A stretch of DNA of 64,000 bases from Caballeronia calidae. Lineage in GTDB: Bacteria > Pseudomonadota > Gammaproteobacteria > Burkholderiales > Burkholderiaceae. Below the pieces are notes generated by a model. That model worked only from the letters and a program-made list of their open reading frames with translations, ran no database searches and was not told where the DNA came from. Shown here piece by piece: positions 51,452 through 59,210 of the stretch; the stretch's first letter is position 1, and each line of letters starts with the position of its first letter. Where the stretch lies: contig NZ_FCOX02000025.1 of the NCBI RefSeq assembly GCF_900044055.2, positions 1 to 64,000 on the forward strand. The letters are read 5' to 3'. Both the position numbers and the translations under genes were made by a program.

Positions 51452-52129
51452 ATGATCAGACCTCTCTTTCGCATCGGCGCCGTGCTGAACGCGCCGTCAC
51501 CGCGTCCGCTCGACACCGCGCCGCCTGCCGTCATCGAACTCGCTCAGCCGCGGCGCTTCGGGGGCATGCCGCTGCTGGATGCCCTCGCCGCGCGCCATAC
51601 TTCACGCGAATTCTCGGACGCACCCGTCGATCCGGACGTGCTCGGCGAGTTGCTGTGGGCCGCCAATGGCATCAACCGCGATGCGGAGGGCGGCCGCACC
51701 GCGCCCTCCGCGCTTGGCGGGTACGAGATCGATATCTACGTGCTGCTCGCCACGGGCACGTATCGATACGATCCGGACGCGCACCGGCTCGTGCTGGCCG
51801 CGCCGTTCGATCTGCGCGCGACGACCGGCTATCAGGACTTTCTCGTGCATGCGCCCGTCGATCTCGTCTTCGTCGCCGATCTGAATCGCATGCAGGACGT
51901 ACCCGCGCGCCAACGCGAGAGCTTCGCGTATGCGAGCGCCGGCGCGATCGTGCAGAACGTCTATCTGTATTGCGCTTCGGCGGGTCTCGCGGTGGGCGCG
52001 CGTGGCTGGATGAACCGCACGGCGCTCGCCGCGAACCTGAAGCTGCCGGCGGGGTCCAGCCCCTTGCTCGCGCAAACCATCGGGCACGTCGCGCACGCTC
52101 GATCAACCGTTCAGCCGGAGCAGGGATGA
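51452..52129 (+). CDS. Nitroreductase-family protein (SagB-like)
   Basis: About 225 residues: the nitroreductase fold with ALAARHTSREFSDAPVDPDV, LGELLWAANGINRDAEGG and late VYLYCASAGLAVGARGWMN. It binds FMN and reduces nitro or quinone groups with NAD(P)H, or it may be an oxidase of the SagB type. The start is uncertain: ATG 51452 fits the first strand, whereas GTG 51395 and ATG 51422 are in frame. It ends overlapping the universal stress gene as ATGA, so they are co-translated. Confidence 0.78.
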   Translation: MIRPLFRIGAVLNAPSPRPLDTAPPAVIELAQPRRFGGMPLLDALAARHTSREFSDAPVDPDVLGELLWAANGINRDAEGGRTAPSALGGYEIDIYVLLATGTYRYDPDAHRLVLAAPFDLRATTGYQDFLVHAPVDLVFVADLNRMQDVPARQRESFAYASAGAIVQNVYLYCASAGLAVGARGWMNRTALAANLKLPAGSSPLLAQTIGHVAHARSTVQPEQG

Positions 52130-52965
52130 CCTTCAAGACCATCGTCGTGCAACTCGATACGGGCGCGCACGCGACGCACCGGCTCGACGCCGCAGTCGCG
52201 CTGGCCGAGCGTTTCGAAGCGCATCTGCGCGGCGTGTATTCGGAATTCACGCTCGATCCGCGCTTCTACTACCAGGCGGATTGCGCGCACCGCTACGACG
52301 TGTCGCTCGCGGATATCTGCCGCGAGCGGCGCGAGCGCGCCGAGCACATGTTCCGCGAGCGGCTTGCTGCGACGAAGGTGCCGCACGACTGGCTGGCTTG
52401 TGAGATGACCGGCGGATCGTCGATTCTGCATCATGCCCGACGCGCGGATCTGACCATCGTCGGACAGCATGATCCGCACGAAGCCGACGCCTATCTCGCC
52501 GACCGCTTTCCCGAAGGCACGATCATGGGTGCGGGCGGCCCGGTGCTCGTCTGGCCGCGCAACGACGCGCCGCGCCCGCTCGATGCGACCGCGGTCATCG
52601 CATGGGACGGCAGCCGGGAAGCCGCGCGCGCCGCCGGCGATGCGCTGCCGTTGCTGCGCCGTGCGGCGCACGTGGACATCGTATCGATCCGCGCGGATCG
52701 AGATGCGCCGCCCGGCGACGGAGGCGCCGCGCCGGATCTCGCGCGAAGCCTGATCAGGCACTCGGTTCACGTGAACGTCGTCGAACTGTCGGTCCCGCGG
52801 AGCGCAAGTGTCGAGGGCGCGTTGACCTCGTACCTGAAATCGGAGCGTGCGCGGCTGCTCGTCATGGGCGCGTTTCATCATGGCCGCGTGGGCGAATTCG
52901 TCCTCGGCGGCCTCACGCGAGCCGTGCTCCGCGAGGCCGGTCTTCCTGTCCTGATGTCGAACTGA
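52126..52965 (+). CDS. Universal stress protein with two UspA domains (copy 1)
   Basis: 279 residues, two tandem Usp domains. Domain 1 starts MTFKTIVVQLDTGAHATHRL and domain 2 near AVIAWDGSREAARAAGDAL. The ATP loop is retained in the second (MGAFHHGRVGEFVLGGLTRA), the G-x2-G-x9-G-type. Bacterial Usp tandem proteins support survival without growth, such as low oxygen. It is coupled to the upstream nitroreductase gene (ATGA) under the FNR box at 51364. It is paralogous to the proteins encoded at 53989 and 57400, with the same domain layout. Confidence 0.9.
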   Translation: MTFKTIVVQLDTGAHATHRLDAAVALAERFEAHLRGVYSEFTLDPRFYYQADCAHRYDVSLADICRERRERAEHMFRERLAATKVPHDWLACEMTGGSSILHHARRADLTIVGQHDPHEADAYLADRFPEGTIMGAGGPVLVWPRNDAPRPLDATAVIAWDGSREAARAAGDALPLLRRAAHVDIVSIRADRDAPPGDGGAAPDLARSLIRHSVHVNVVELSVPRSASVEGALTSYLKSERARLLVMGAFHHGRVGEFVLGGLTRAVLREAGLPVLMSN

Positions 52966-52984
52966 GCGGGCCGGTCCGCCGCCG

Positions 52985-53257
52985 TCAACGAAGCAAATCG
53001 GCAAGCGTCAACCGGATCGGCGCGCTGTCCGGACCCAGCTCATCGAGCTTGCGCGCCGCGACGAACAGAAAGTGTTCCGGGGCCGCCATGAAGAGATTCT
53101 TCATGCTCGCCTCGTCGATATGCTTCGCCTGCAGCATTTCCCGAAACACGCTGGCATCGACGCGGAAAGCCTGCTGCCTTCCATCCAGACTGGCGATGAA
53201 TTCGACGCAGTCCGCGTCGCAGCGCAAGGGTGCGTCGAGCGTCAATTCCTGGATCAT
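52985..53257 (-). CDS. Small hypothetical protein (weak DUF1488-like resemblance)
   Basis: 90 residues, alternating strands and helices: VEFIASLDGRQQAFRVD followed by SVFREMLQA and APEHFLFVAARKL. It is similar in layout to DUF1488 proteins (weak, from memory). It has no signal peptide. It lies 34 bp upstream of the Hsp20 gene on the same strand but runs toward the convergent Usp gene. Some co-expression with the low-oxygen island is possible. Confidence 0.55.
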   Translation of the reverse strand: MIQELTLDAPLRCDADCVEFIASLDGRQQAFRVDASVFREMLQAKHIDEASMKNLFMAAPEHFLFVAARKLDELGPDSAPIRLTLADLLR

Positions 53258-53290
53258 GACTGGCTCCTCGTCGTAATGCCTTGACCGGTC

Positions 53291-53722
53291 CTAGCTGATG
53301 TGCAGACGCTTCTGGTCGGCGGGCGCCTTCTTCGGCAGCGTGAGCGTCAGGATGCCATCCCGATACTGCGCGCTGGCGCCGGCGTCGTCGATCTCGCTGC
53401 CGAGCGAGAACGTGCGGCTGACTTCACCCGAATAGCGCTCGCGGCGAATCACGCGCTCGCCTTCCTTCTCCTCCTTGTTGCGCTCCGACTTCGCATGGAT
53501 GGACACGGTGTTGCGGTCGAGCTTGACGTCGATATCCTTCTTGTCGATGCCCGGCAACTCGGCCTTGACCTCATACGCAGCGTCGGTTTCGCTCACGTCG
53601 ATCCTGACGTGCCCCAGAGGCGGCTCATCGGGCGACAGGCCGCGCAACGGGCGCAACAATCCCTGGAACATATCGGATACGGGGTCGATGGAAAAAGGAT
53701 CGAAACGAGTCAGGTTGCTCAT
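53291..53722 (-). CDS. Small heat-shock protein, Hsp20/alpha-crystallin family
   Basis: 143 residues. The crystallin domain covers about 45-140, with VRIDVSETDAAYEVKAELPG, the hinge KDIDVKLDRNTVSIHAKSE, and the closing GILTLTLPKKAP. A short C-terminal tail (KRLHIS) lacks a full I-x-I anchor. It prevents aggregation of proteins under stress in the cytoplasm, ATP-independently. ATG 53722 follows AAGGAGA; the longer frame adds no conserved sequence. An FNR-type box at 53849 points its way. Confidence 0.92.
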   Translation of the reverse strand: MSNLTRFDPFSIDPVSDMFQGLLRPLRGLSPDEPPLGHVRIDVSETDAAYEVKAELPGIDKKDIDVKLDRNTVSIHAKSERNKEEKEGERVIRRERYSGEVSRTFSLGSEIDDAGASAQYRDGILTLTLPKKAPADQKRLHIS

Positions 53723-53848
53723 CGCGGTCTCCTTGAGAACACGGCTGAATAAATCACCGGTCGGCGTCTCTCGATCGGCTTGCATTTGGACTCCGCAGCG
53801 TTTTTCCGGAGTACGGGATCACTGTAAATTTCTCCCCCTGAAACGCGG

Positions 53849-53862
53849 TTGACATGAGTCAA
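53849..53862 (-). promoter_or_regulatory. FNR/ANR-type box for the Hsp20 gene
   Basis: TTGAC-ATGA-GTCAA, a perfect dyad. On the minus strand, TACAGT (53826-53821) lies at class II spacing from the box centre. Confidence 0.7.
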
Positions 53863-53892
53863 GCCAATGCGCTTCGCGGGAGATGTATTCCC

Positions 53893-53906
53893 TTGATTTG
53901 GGTCAA
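53893..53906 (+). promoter_or_regulatory. FNR/ANR-type box for the Usp copy 2 gene
   Basis: TTGAT-TTGG-GTCAA. CAGACT (53929-53934) lies at the expected -10 position for a class II site. Confidence 0.7.
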
Positions 53907-53988
53907 CGGCGACCCTGAAGGCGGCCTGCAGACTGGGTCCACGCAGTGATCCATCGTTTTTCGATGCAACCCGTCTCAGGAGTTCGCG

Positions 53989-54828
53989 ATGAGCTACAAA
54001 AGCATCGTCGTCCATCTCGACGCAAGCGAGCGCGCCGTTTACCGGCTCGAAATCGCCCTCTTGCTCGCGAAACGCTTCAAAGCGCATCTCGACGCGGTGT
54101 ACGCGGTGTTCACGCCCGAGCCGCGGGCTTTCGGCGTCATGGGCGGCGCAGCGGCGTGGTACGAAACGCATCAGGACCAGCGTCAGGAACGTAGCCGTTC
54201 GCTCGAAAGGCTCTTCCATGCAGGCGTGGCCCGCGCGGGACTCTCCGGCGACTGGATCGAAGCACCGGCACGCGCGCGTGAGAAAGTCGCGCGACGCGGA
54301 CGGTGCGCGGATCTCATCATCGCGGGCCAGGACGATCCGAACGATCCTGAAACCTATATCGCCGATCATTTCGCGGAGTCGCTCGTCATGACGGCCGGAC
54401 GCCCGCTGCTGCTGCTTCCGTATTCGGGCGTGTTCCCGAATGTGGGAAGCCATGTTCTCGTCGCCTGGGACGGCAGCCGGGAGGCGACGCGGGCGATGCA
54501 CGATGCGTTGCCGTTCCTGAAGGAAGCGAGGCAGGTCACGCTCGTGACCATCGGTGTGATGAAAGGCGAGCAGCCCGGCGGCCGCATCCCCGGCGCGGAT
54601 ATCGCGTCGACGCTCGCAAGGCACGACGTCCGCGTGACCGTTCGAGAAACCGATAAGGCATCCGACTCATCGGTGGGCGACGCGTTGCTGTCCGAGGCGC
54701 GTAGCGTCGGCGCGAATCTCATCGTGATGGGAGGCTACGGCCATGCGCGCTGGCAGGAAGTGGTTCTCGGGGGCGCCACGCGAACCATGCTGCACGCGAT
54801 GACGATGCCCGTCCTCATGTCGCATTGA
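53989..54828 (+). CDS. Universal stress protein with two UspA domains (copy 2)
   Basis: 279 residues, tandem Usp. Domain 1 starts MSYKSIVVHLDASERAVYRL, domain 2 VLVAWDGSREATRAMHDAL with an intact-type ATP loop (MGGYGHARWQEVVLGGATRT). It shares the same organisation as copies 1 and 3 but differs in the middle of each domain. It is preceded by the FNR-type box at 53893 at 83 bp from the start codon. The gene downstream is a NarX-type kinase, so stress output and signal input may share a transcript. Confidence 0.9.
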   Translation: MSYKSIVVHLDASERAVYRLEIALLLAKRFKAHLDAVYAVFTPEPRAFGVMGGAAAWYETHQDQRQERSRSLERLFHAGVARAGLSGDWIEAPARAREKVARRGRCADLIIAGQDDPNDPETYIADHFAESLVMTAGRPLLLLPYSGVFPNVGSHVLVAWDGSREATRAMHDALPFLKEARQVTLVTIGVMKGEQPGGRIPGADIASTLARHDVRVTVRETDKASDSSVGDALLSEARSVGANLIVMGGYGHARWQEVVLGGATRTMLHAMTMPVLMSH

Positions 54829-54899
54829 CAGCACCGCGTTCCGCTTCGACGAGTCCGCCATGTCCACCGACTGCCGATAGCCGTTCGTCCGAGGCCAAC

Positions 54900-56258
54900 A
54901 TGAGCAACGATGACGGCCGGCGTCCCGCGCTAGCGAACGGCTCGTCCGTTCCACGTGCACCGTCGCGCCATGCGATCGCGCAGGCGATCCTGGCGGGCGC
55001 CGCGCTGCTCGTCTTGTGGTGGATCGGCATTCGGTACCTGCTCTCGATCTGCCCGCCCGGCACCGCATCGACAGCCTGGTTGCTGGCGGGCGCCGCAACG
55101 TGCGCCCTGCTGCTCGCGATCCTTGTTTTTCTCGTGGCCTCACAACGCGCCAGACGGATGAGCGCCAGCCAGGCGACCATGAGCCGCGCGCGGCTCGATG
55201 GCATCATCCGGTCCACGACGGACGCCATCATCGCGATCGATTCGGCGCAGCGCATCCTCATGTTCAATCCGATGGCCGAGCAGGTTTTCCGATGCGCCGC
55301 GAGCGATGCCATCGGCGGTCCGCTGTCGCGCTTCATCCCCGAGCGTTACCGCGCGGCGCACGAAGATCAGATTCGGCACTTCGGTAAAACGGGGATATCG
55401 GATCGCCAGATGGGCCCGCAGCGCGTCTTGTATGGACTGCGCGCCGACGGCGAGGAGTTTCCCATCGAGGCATCGATATCGCAGGTCGACGATGACGGCG
55501 GCAAGCTGTTCACCGTGATCCTGCGCGACGTGACCGAGCGCGTGAAGGCCGACGCGGAGCTCAAGCAATCGCGCGAGGAATTGCGTGCGCTTTCCGTGAA
55601 TCTGCAGCGCGTACGTGAGCAGGAGAAGAGCCGGGTCGCGCGCGAATTGCACGACGATGTCGGGCAGACGCTCAGCGCGCTCAAGATGAACGTATTCGCA
55701 CTGCACGCCCAGCTCGGCACCCATACCTTGCTGCATGAAGACACCGTCACGCAGTTGCAGCGCATGGTTGGCCTGATCGATCGCAATATCGCCTCGCTCC
55801 GATCCATCGCGGCGCATCAGCGGCCCGTCATGCTCGACGATCTCGGATTGCCGGCGGCCATCGACTGGCTCGTCGAGGATTTCGTGCAACGCCATGGGAT
55901 CGACGTGAGACATCGCCTCGATACCGGCGATCTCGGATTCAACCCGGAGGCGGCGACGGCGGTTTTCCGCATCGTCGAAGAAGCGCTGACGAATATCGTG
56001 CGCCATGCACATGCGAGCCGGGCCGATGTGTCGCTCAGCGCCGACGACGACAACTGCGTGCTGCGCGTCGGCGACAACGGCATAGGCGCCCCCGCCTTGC
56101 CGGCTGCCAGCAGCCAGTCCTTCGGTCTGCTCGGCGTGCGCGAACGGGCGAATGCGCTGGGCGGCCGCGTCTACATCGATTCGATGCCGGAGACCGGCTT
56201 CGTGCTGACAGTCGTCCTGCCGCGCGAGGCGGTGCGAGACAAGGCATCGCAAGCGTGA
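54900..56258 (+). CDS. Sensor histidine kinase, NarX/UhpB type (HisKA_3) with PAS domain
   Basis: 452 residues. Two membrane segments (about 25-45 and 60-85) anchor it. A PAS domain at about 100-215 starts IIRSTTDAIIAIDSAQRIL; this is an ordinary PAS and I cannot show a heme pocket from sequence. The dimer domain has the phospho-His in ARELHDDVGQTLSALKMN, the HisKA_3 class. The ATPase has IVEEALTNIVRHAHASRA and DNGIGAPA with GLLGVRERANALGG. Oxygen- or redox-sensing through PAS is a likely function because of context. GAGG precedes ATG 54900. There is no response regulator gene nearby, so its partner is elsewhere. Confidence 0.9.
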   Translation: MSNDDGRRPALANGSSVPRAPSRHAIAQAILAGAALLVLWWIGIRYLLSICPPGTASTAWLLAGAATCALLLAILVFLVASQRARRMSASQATMSRARLDGIIRSTTDAIIAIDSAQRILMFNPMAEQVFRCAASDAIGGPLSRFIPERYRAAHEDQIRHFGKTGISDRQMGPQRVLYGLRADGEEFPIEASISQVDDDGGKLFTVILRDVTERVKADAELKQSREELRALSVNLQRVREQEKSRVARELHDDVGQTLSALKMNVFALHAQLGTHTLLHEDTVTQLQRMVGLIDRNIASLRSIAAHQRPVMLDDLGLPAAIDWLVEDFVQRHGIDVRHRLDTGDLGFNPEAATAVFRIVEEALTNIVRHAHASRADVSLSADDDNCVLRVGDNGIGAPALPAASSQSFGLLGVRERANALGGRVYIDSMPETGFVLTVVLPREAVRDKASQA

Positions 56259-56331
56259 GCACGAAGGGCCGCAGGCAGGCCTCGAACGCGTTTGACGCTT
56301 CAGCCGCAATCGTGCGTACACCGCTTCGGTG

Positions 56332-56345
56332 TTGATTCAGATCAA
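56332..56345 (+). promoter_or_regulatory. FNR/ANR-type box upstream of the cytochrome gene
   Basis: TTGAT-TCAG-ATCAA, exact match to the FNR consensus, 57 bp before the cytochrome start codon. CATCAT (56367-56372) sits near the class II -10 position. Confidence 0.75.
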
Positions 56346-56401
56346 CGAGCAAGACGAACAGACTCGCATCATCACGATGTGCTAAATCCGGTCTATCCGT
56401 C

Positions 56402-56800
56402 ATGTTCACTCGCCTTCCTCATGACTTGCGCCCGCGACGCGATGTCGTCCACGATGTGTTCCCTGTTCGCGCCCGGCATGCCGCACTGGCGGCGCTTCTC
56501 GCCTCGCTGATGCTTCCCGCCTCGCGATCGTTCGCCCAGTCCGAGCCGACCGCGCTCATCGATCAGCAGCATTGCATGTTCTGCCATACGAACGACGCGC
56601 CTTTCCTGGCTCCGTCGTTTCAGCAGATCGCCGACCGCTACCGCAGCGACCCCCAGGCGCAAGTCATGCTCGAACACAAGCTCCGCGCGGGCGGCCGGGC
56701 GCATTGGGGCGATATGGCCATGCCCATGCCCGCGGAGCGCGGCGGCCCGCTCTCGCCCGAAGACGCGCATACGCTCGTCGAATGGGTGCTGCGTCATTGA
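56402..56800 (+). CDS. Class I c-type cytochrome, periplasmic
   Basis: 132 residues with one heme-binding motif, C58-M-F-C61-H62, and a candidate axial Met in WGDMAMPMP. This is the small cytochrome c5/c551 type. A signal peptide covers about residues 25-45 (ARHAALAALLASLMLPASRS). The start codon is uncertain because the ribosome site at 56402 is weak and a GTG at 56447 or near is possible. It is directly under the FNR-type box at 56332, and would carry electrons to a low-oxygen terminal oxidase or reductase. Confidence 0.85.
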   Translation: MFTRLPHDLRPRRDVVHDVFPVRARHAALAALLASLMLPASRSFAQSEPTALIDQQHCMFCHTNDAPFLAPSFQQIADRYRSDPQAQVMLEHKLRAGGRAHWGDMAMPMPAERGGPLSPEDAHTLVEWVLRH

Positions 56801-56826
56801 GGCCGCGCGGCGCATTGCGATGAAGC

Positions 56827-57135
56827 TCACGCCGGCCCGATGCGCCTTCGTCGAAGCAGACGCATGGCATTCTCGAATGCCTGATGAATGGCGATGGCCG
56901 GATCCGCGTCCGAGCCGCGTTCGATGGGAATGAGGTCGAACTCCCGCGTCACCAGATCGAGCCTGGCATCGTAGCGTCCATCCCCTGACGGGTCTCGATA
57001 CGCTTCGATCGTCAGATGGCAGTTGACGATGTCTTGCGCGGCGCGTTCGAGCCGCACGAGCTCGACGCCGGCTTCGCGTTCGACATCGTTGGTGCCGACA
57101 AAGCCCAGATAGGCAATCTGCATTCCGAGGCCCAT
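56827..57135 (-). CDS. HPF/RaiA-family ribosome-associated protein
   Basis: 102 residues with the RaiA/HPF pattern in the middle: VNCHLTIEAYRDPSGDGRYD, RLDLVTREFDLIPIERGS, then IAIHQAFENAMRLLRRR. Such proteins bind the 30S decoding site and dimerise or stabilise idle 70S ribosomes in non-growing cells. The usual short strand order is visible but the N-terminal strand is weak. The FNR-type box at 57246 faces this gene. Ribosome hibernation under low oxygen fits the other members of the island. Confidence 0.75.
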   Translation of the reverse strand: MGLGMQIAYLGFVGTNDVEREAGVELVRLERAAQDIVNCHLTIEAYRDPSGDGRYDARLDLVTREFDLIPIERGSDADPAIAIHQAFENAMRLLRRRRIGPA

Positions 57136-57245
57136 GACGTTTTATCTCCCGCCGATCTTTATCGTTGCCCGCTCGCCTTGTGGCCTGACGTCCGACGCGC
57201 ACGTTGCGACGTCACATCATCCTCCGCTCTCGGCGCATTCCTGGA

Positions 57246-57259
57246 TTGACTCACATCAA
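57246..57259 (-). promoter_or_regulatory. FNR/ANR-type box for the HPF-like gene
   Basis: TTGAC-TCAC-ATCAA. On the minus strand a GATGAT (57221-57216) lies near class II -10 spacing. Confidence 0.65.
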
Positions 57260-57314
57260 GCTGTGCACGATCGCGCTGCATCGCGTGGTGCCTGGTACGC
57301 AAAGCGCCGTGCCG

Positions 57315-57328
57315 TTGACCTGAGTCAA
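57315..57328 (+). promoter_or_regulatory. FNR/ANR-type box for the Usp copy 3 gene
   Basis: TTGAC-CTGA-GTCAA. TAGACT at 57351-57356 lies exactly at -12 to -7 for a start site 41.5 bp from the box centre. Confidence 0.75.
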
Positions 57329-57399
57329 GCGGCTCGTCATGCCGCATCCGTAGACTCGGTGACTGCGGGGTTCGCATCGAGGCTGAAGGAGACGACTTC

Positions 57400-58227
57400 A
57401 TGAACTGGAAAACCATTCTCGTCCATCTCGACAGCAGCCGGCGTTGCGAGACGCGCACGCAGTTCGCGCTGGATATCGCGCGTCGTTTCGATGCTCACGT
57501 CATCGGGCTTTATCTGGTTTGTCAGGACCTGGTCCATCACATGTTCGAGCCCGCCGAGACCTTGCAACGCAAGGCCTATGAAGCACAACGTCGAACCTCG
57601 CTCGACGAGGCACGCGCGGCCTTCGAGCACGCGACGCAGCTCGCGGGCGTCAACGCGGAATGGCGCGCGCCGACAGGCTCCGTGCTCGATGCGGCGACAC
57701 TGCATGGACGTCATGCCGATGTGATCGTGCTCGGACAGGACGATCCCGACGATCCCGAGGCGTTCATTGCCCGGCACTTCGTCGAGGATGTCGTGATGGG
57801 TTCCGGGCGCCCTGTGCTGCTCGTGCCGCGCGCCGGCGACATCAAAAGCCTCGGCGAGAACGTGGTCATCGCGTGGGACGACAGTCGTGAAGCCGCGCGC
57901 GCGGTGGCCGATGCGCTGCCCGTCCTGCGTCGCGCGCGCTTCGTCGAGATCATGACCGTCGAGCGGCATCGGGACGAAGAAGCGCCCGCTGGAATCGAGA
58001 TCTCCGCTTATCTGGAGCGGCAAGGCGTGCGCGCGAGCTTTTCATCGACGCCTCGCGTCCGTGGCGAAAACACGGGGCTCACGTTGATGGAAAGAGCGAA
58101 CAGCATGCATGCCGATATGTTCATCGCGGGCGCTTATGCCCATTCGCGCGGGCTGGAGCGCGTGCTCGGCGGCGTCACGCGCACGCTCCTTGAAACATCC
58201 ACGCTTCCGGTTCTGCTGTCGCATTGA
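57400..58227 (+). CDS. Universal stress protein with two UspA domains (copy 3)
   Basis: 275 residues. Domain 1 starts MNWKTILVHLDSSRRCETRT, domain 2 VVIAWDDSREAARAVADAL. The ATP loop AGAYAHSRGLERVLGGVTRT remains recognisable. It is the third tandem-domain Usp gene within 6 kb. It has its own FNR-type box, with start at 57400 preceded by AGGAGA at about 9 nt. The small membrane gene at 58260 is next on the minus strand. Confidence 0.9.
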   Translation: MNWKTILVHLDSSRRCETRTQFALDIARRFDAHVIGLYLVCQDLVHHMFEPAETLQRKAYEAQRRTSLDEARAAFEHATQLAGVNAEWRAPTGSVLDAATLHGRHADVIVLGQDDPDDPEAFIARHFVEDVVMGSGRPVLLVPRAGDIKSLGENVVIAWDDSREAARAVADALPVLRRARFVEIMTVERHRDEEAPAGIEISAYLERQGVRASFSSTPRVRGENTGLTLMERANSMHADMFIAGAYAHSRGLERVLGGVTRTLLETSTLPVLLSH

Positions 58228-58259
58228 ATTCGACGAGTGCCCATAGTGCCGATGCCTGC

Positions 58260-58358
58260 CTAATCCGCGTTTTTCCAGATCGTGTATTGCACGAGCGCAA
58301 TCGCGACGAGGATGACGACCAGCACCACGACACCCGCCAAACCGATAACCTTGGTCAT
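58260..58358 (-). CDS. 32-residue single-span membrane peptide
   Basis: ATG at 58358 and TAG at 58260-58262 give MTKVIGLAG followed by a hydrophobic run of about 14 residues (VVVLVVILVAIALV), then QYTIWKNAD. It is basic at the start and ends with charged residues outside the membrane. The ribosome site is weak (GTGAG). Its upstream FNR-type box (58421, with one mismatch) points to it. The combination suggests a hypoxia-induced micro-protein, perhaps a subunit of a terminal oxidase such as CydX/CcoM-like proteins; this is inference. Confidence 0.55.
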   Translation of the reverse strand: MTKVIGLAGVVVLVVILVAIALVQYTIWKNAD

Positions 58359-58420
58359 CGCATCAGCTCACAAAGTATGGCTTCGAAGGCTCAGGTTACG
58401 ACGTGCGATACCGTGGCTGA

Positions 58421-58434
58421 TTGACCTGGATTAA
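58421..58434 (-). promoter_or_regulatory. FNR/ANR-type box (one mismatch)
   Basis: TTGAC-CTGG-ATTAA. On the minus strand a TAACCT (58398-58393) lies at class II -10 spacing for the 32-aa membrane peptide; there is no match in the other direction. Confidence 0.5.
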
Positions 58435-58622
58435 AGCCGGCGCGGCTCGCACGAAAACACGAGCGGCGTCCCAAAGCACTGCATACATCGCGCCCTGTCG
58501 GCACGGCGCGCCCGTCCCTTTGCGGTGTCGAAATATTCGCTGGCGACCGCGCAAAAGAAGTGCGATGCTGACCGTCAGCCATGGCACTAGCGCGCTGAAC
58601 CCGAGGCGCTGAAGGACGCAGC

Positions 58623-59210
58623 ATGTTCGAATTTCGTGCAAAGCACGAACGGTCGCTCGAAGACGAGGTCGCGGAACTCGTGTCGACCGATCTCTTCATC
58701 GCGGCCGGCGACCGGCGGATCGCCCATTTGTCAGTGCTGGCAACTCGTCCAAACAGCGCGGATGGCCATGCCAGAACGCGGATACTGATCGAGACGATCA
58801 AGGAATCGGTGCATCGCCTGCGCGCTTTCCGTGCTGTCGTCGTCGGTGTCATTCTGACCTATGACACGAATCACAATCGCCCCGCGGGTTCGGCTATCGA
58901 GGATATCCACTCCATTTTTCGCGCGAATAGCGTCGAGGGCGAAATGGCCCGCGCCATCGACGCGGAAATGTGCATGCTCGTGAAGCAACACGGCGCGCCA
59001 GCCGGGCGCGACGGCCTCGAAGACAGAATGAATCGCTATCGGGAGATCGAAGCGCTTCAGGGCGCCTTGCGGTGGCTCGGCGTCGGTCGGCACGCGATGC
59101 TTCCCTACATCGAAGGCCCCGTCGGCGACTCACAGGGCTCTACCGAGGAGCCCGTTCCATGTCCTGCCGCTGGCCCGACGCATGGCAAGGCTTTGCGCCG
59201 CCCATCGTGA
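58623..59210 (+). CDS. Hypothetical protein upstream of PHB depolymerase
   Basis: 195 residues, helix-rich and acidic, without signal peptide or membrane span. No motif I can name is visible; segments of interest are RILIETIKESVHRLRAFRAV and YREIEALQGALRWLGVGRHA. It overlaps the depolymerase gene by 52 bp in another frame, so the pair is coupled, and the proteins may interact. The last 30 residues, in the overlap, are compositionally unlike the rest, so the true end might be read differently. Confidence 0.6.
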   Translation: MFEFRAKHERSLEDEVAELVSTDLFIAAGDRRIAHLSVLATRPNSADGHARTRILIETIKESVHRLRAFRAVVVGVILTYDTNHNRPAGSAIEDIHSIFRANSVEGEMARAIDAEMCMLVKQHGAPAGRDGLEDRMNRYREIEALQGALRWLGVGRHAMLPYIEGPVGDSQGSTEEPVPCPAAGPTHGKALRRPS

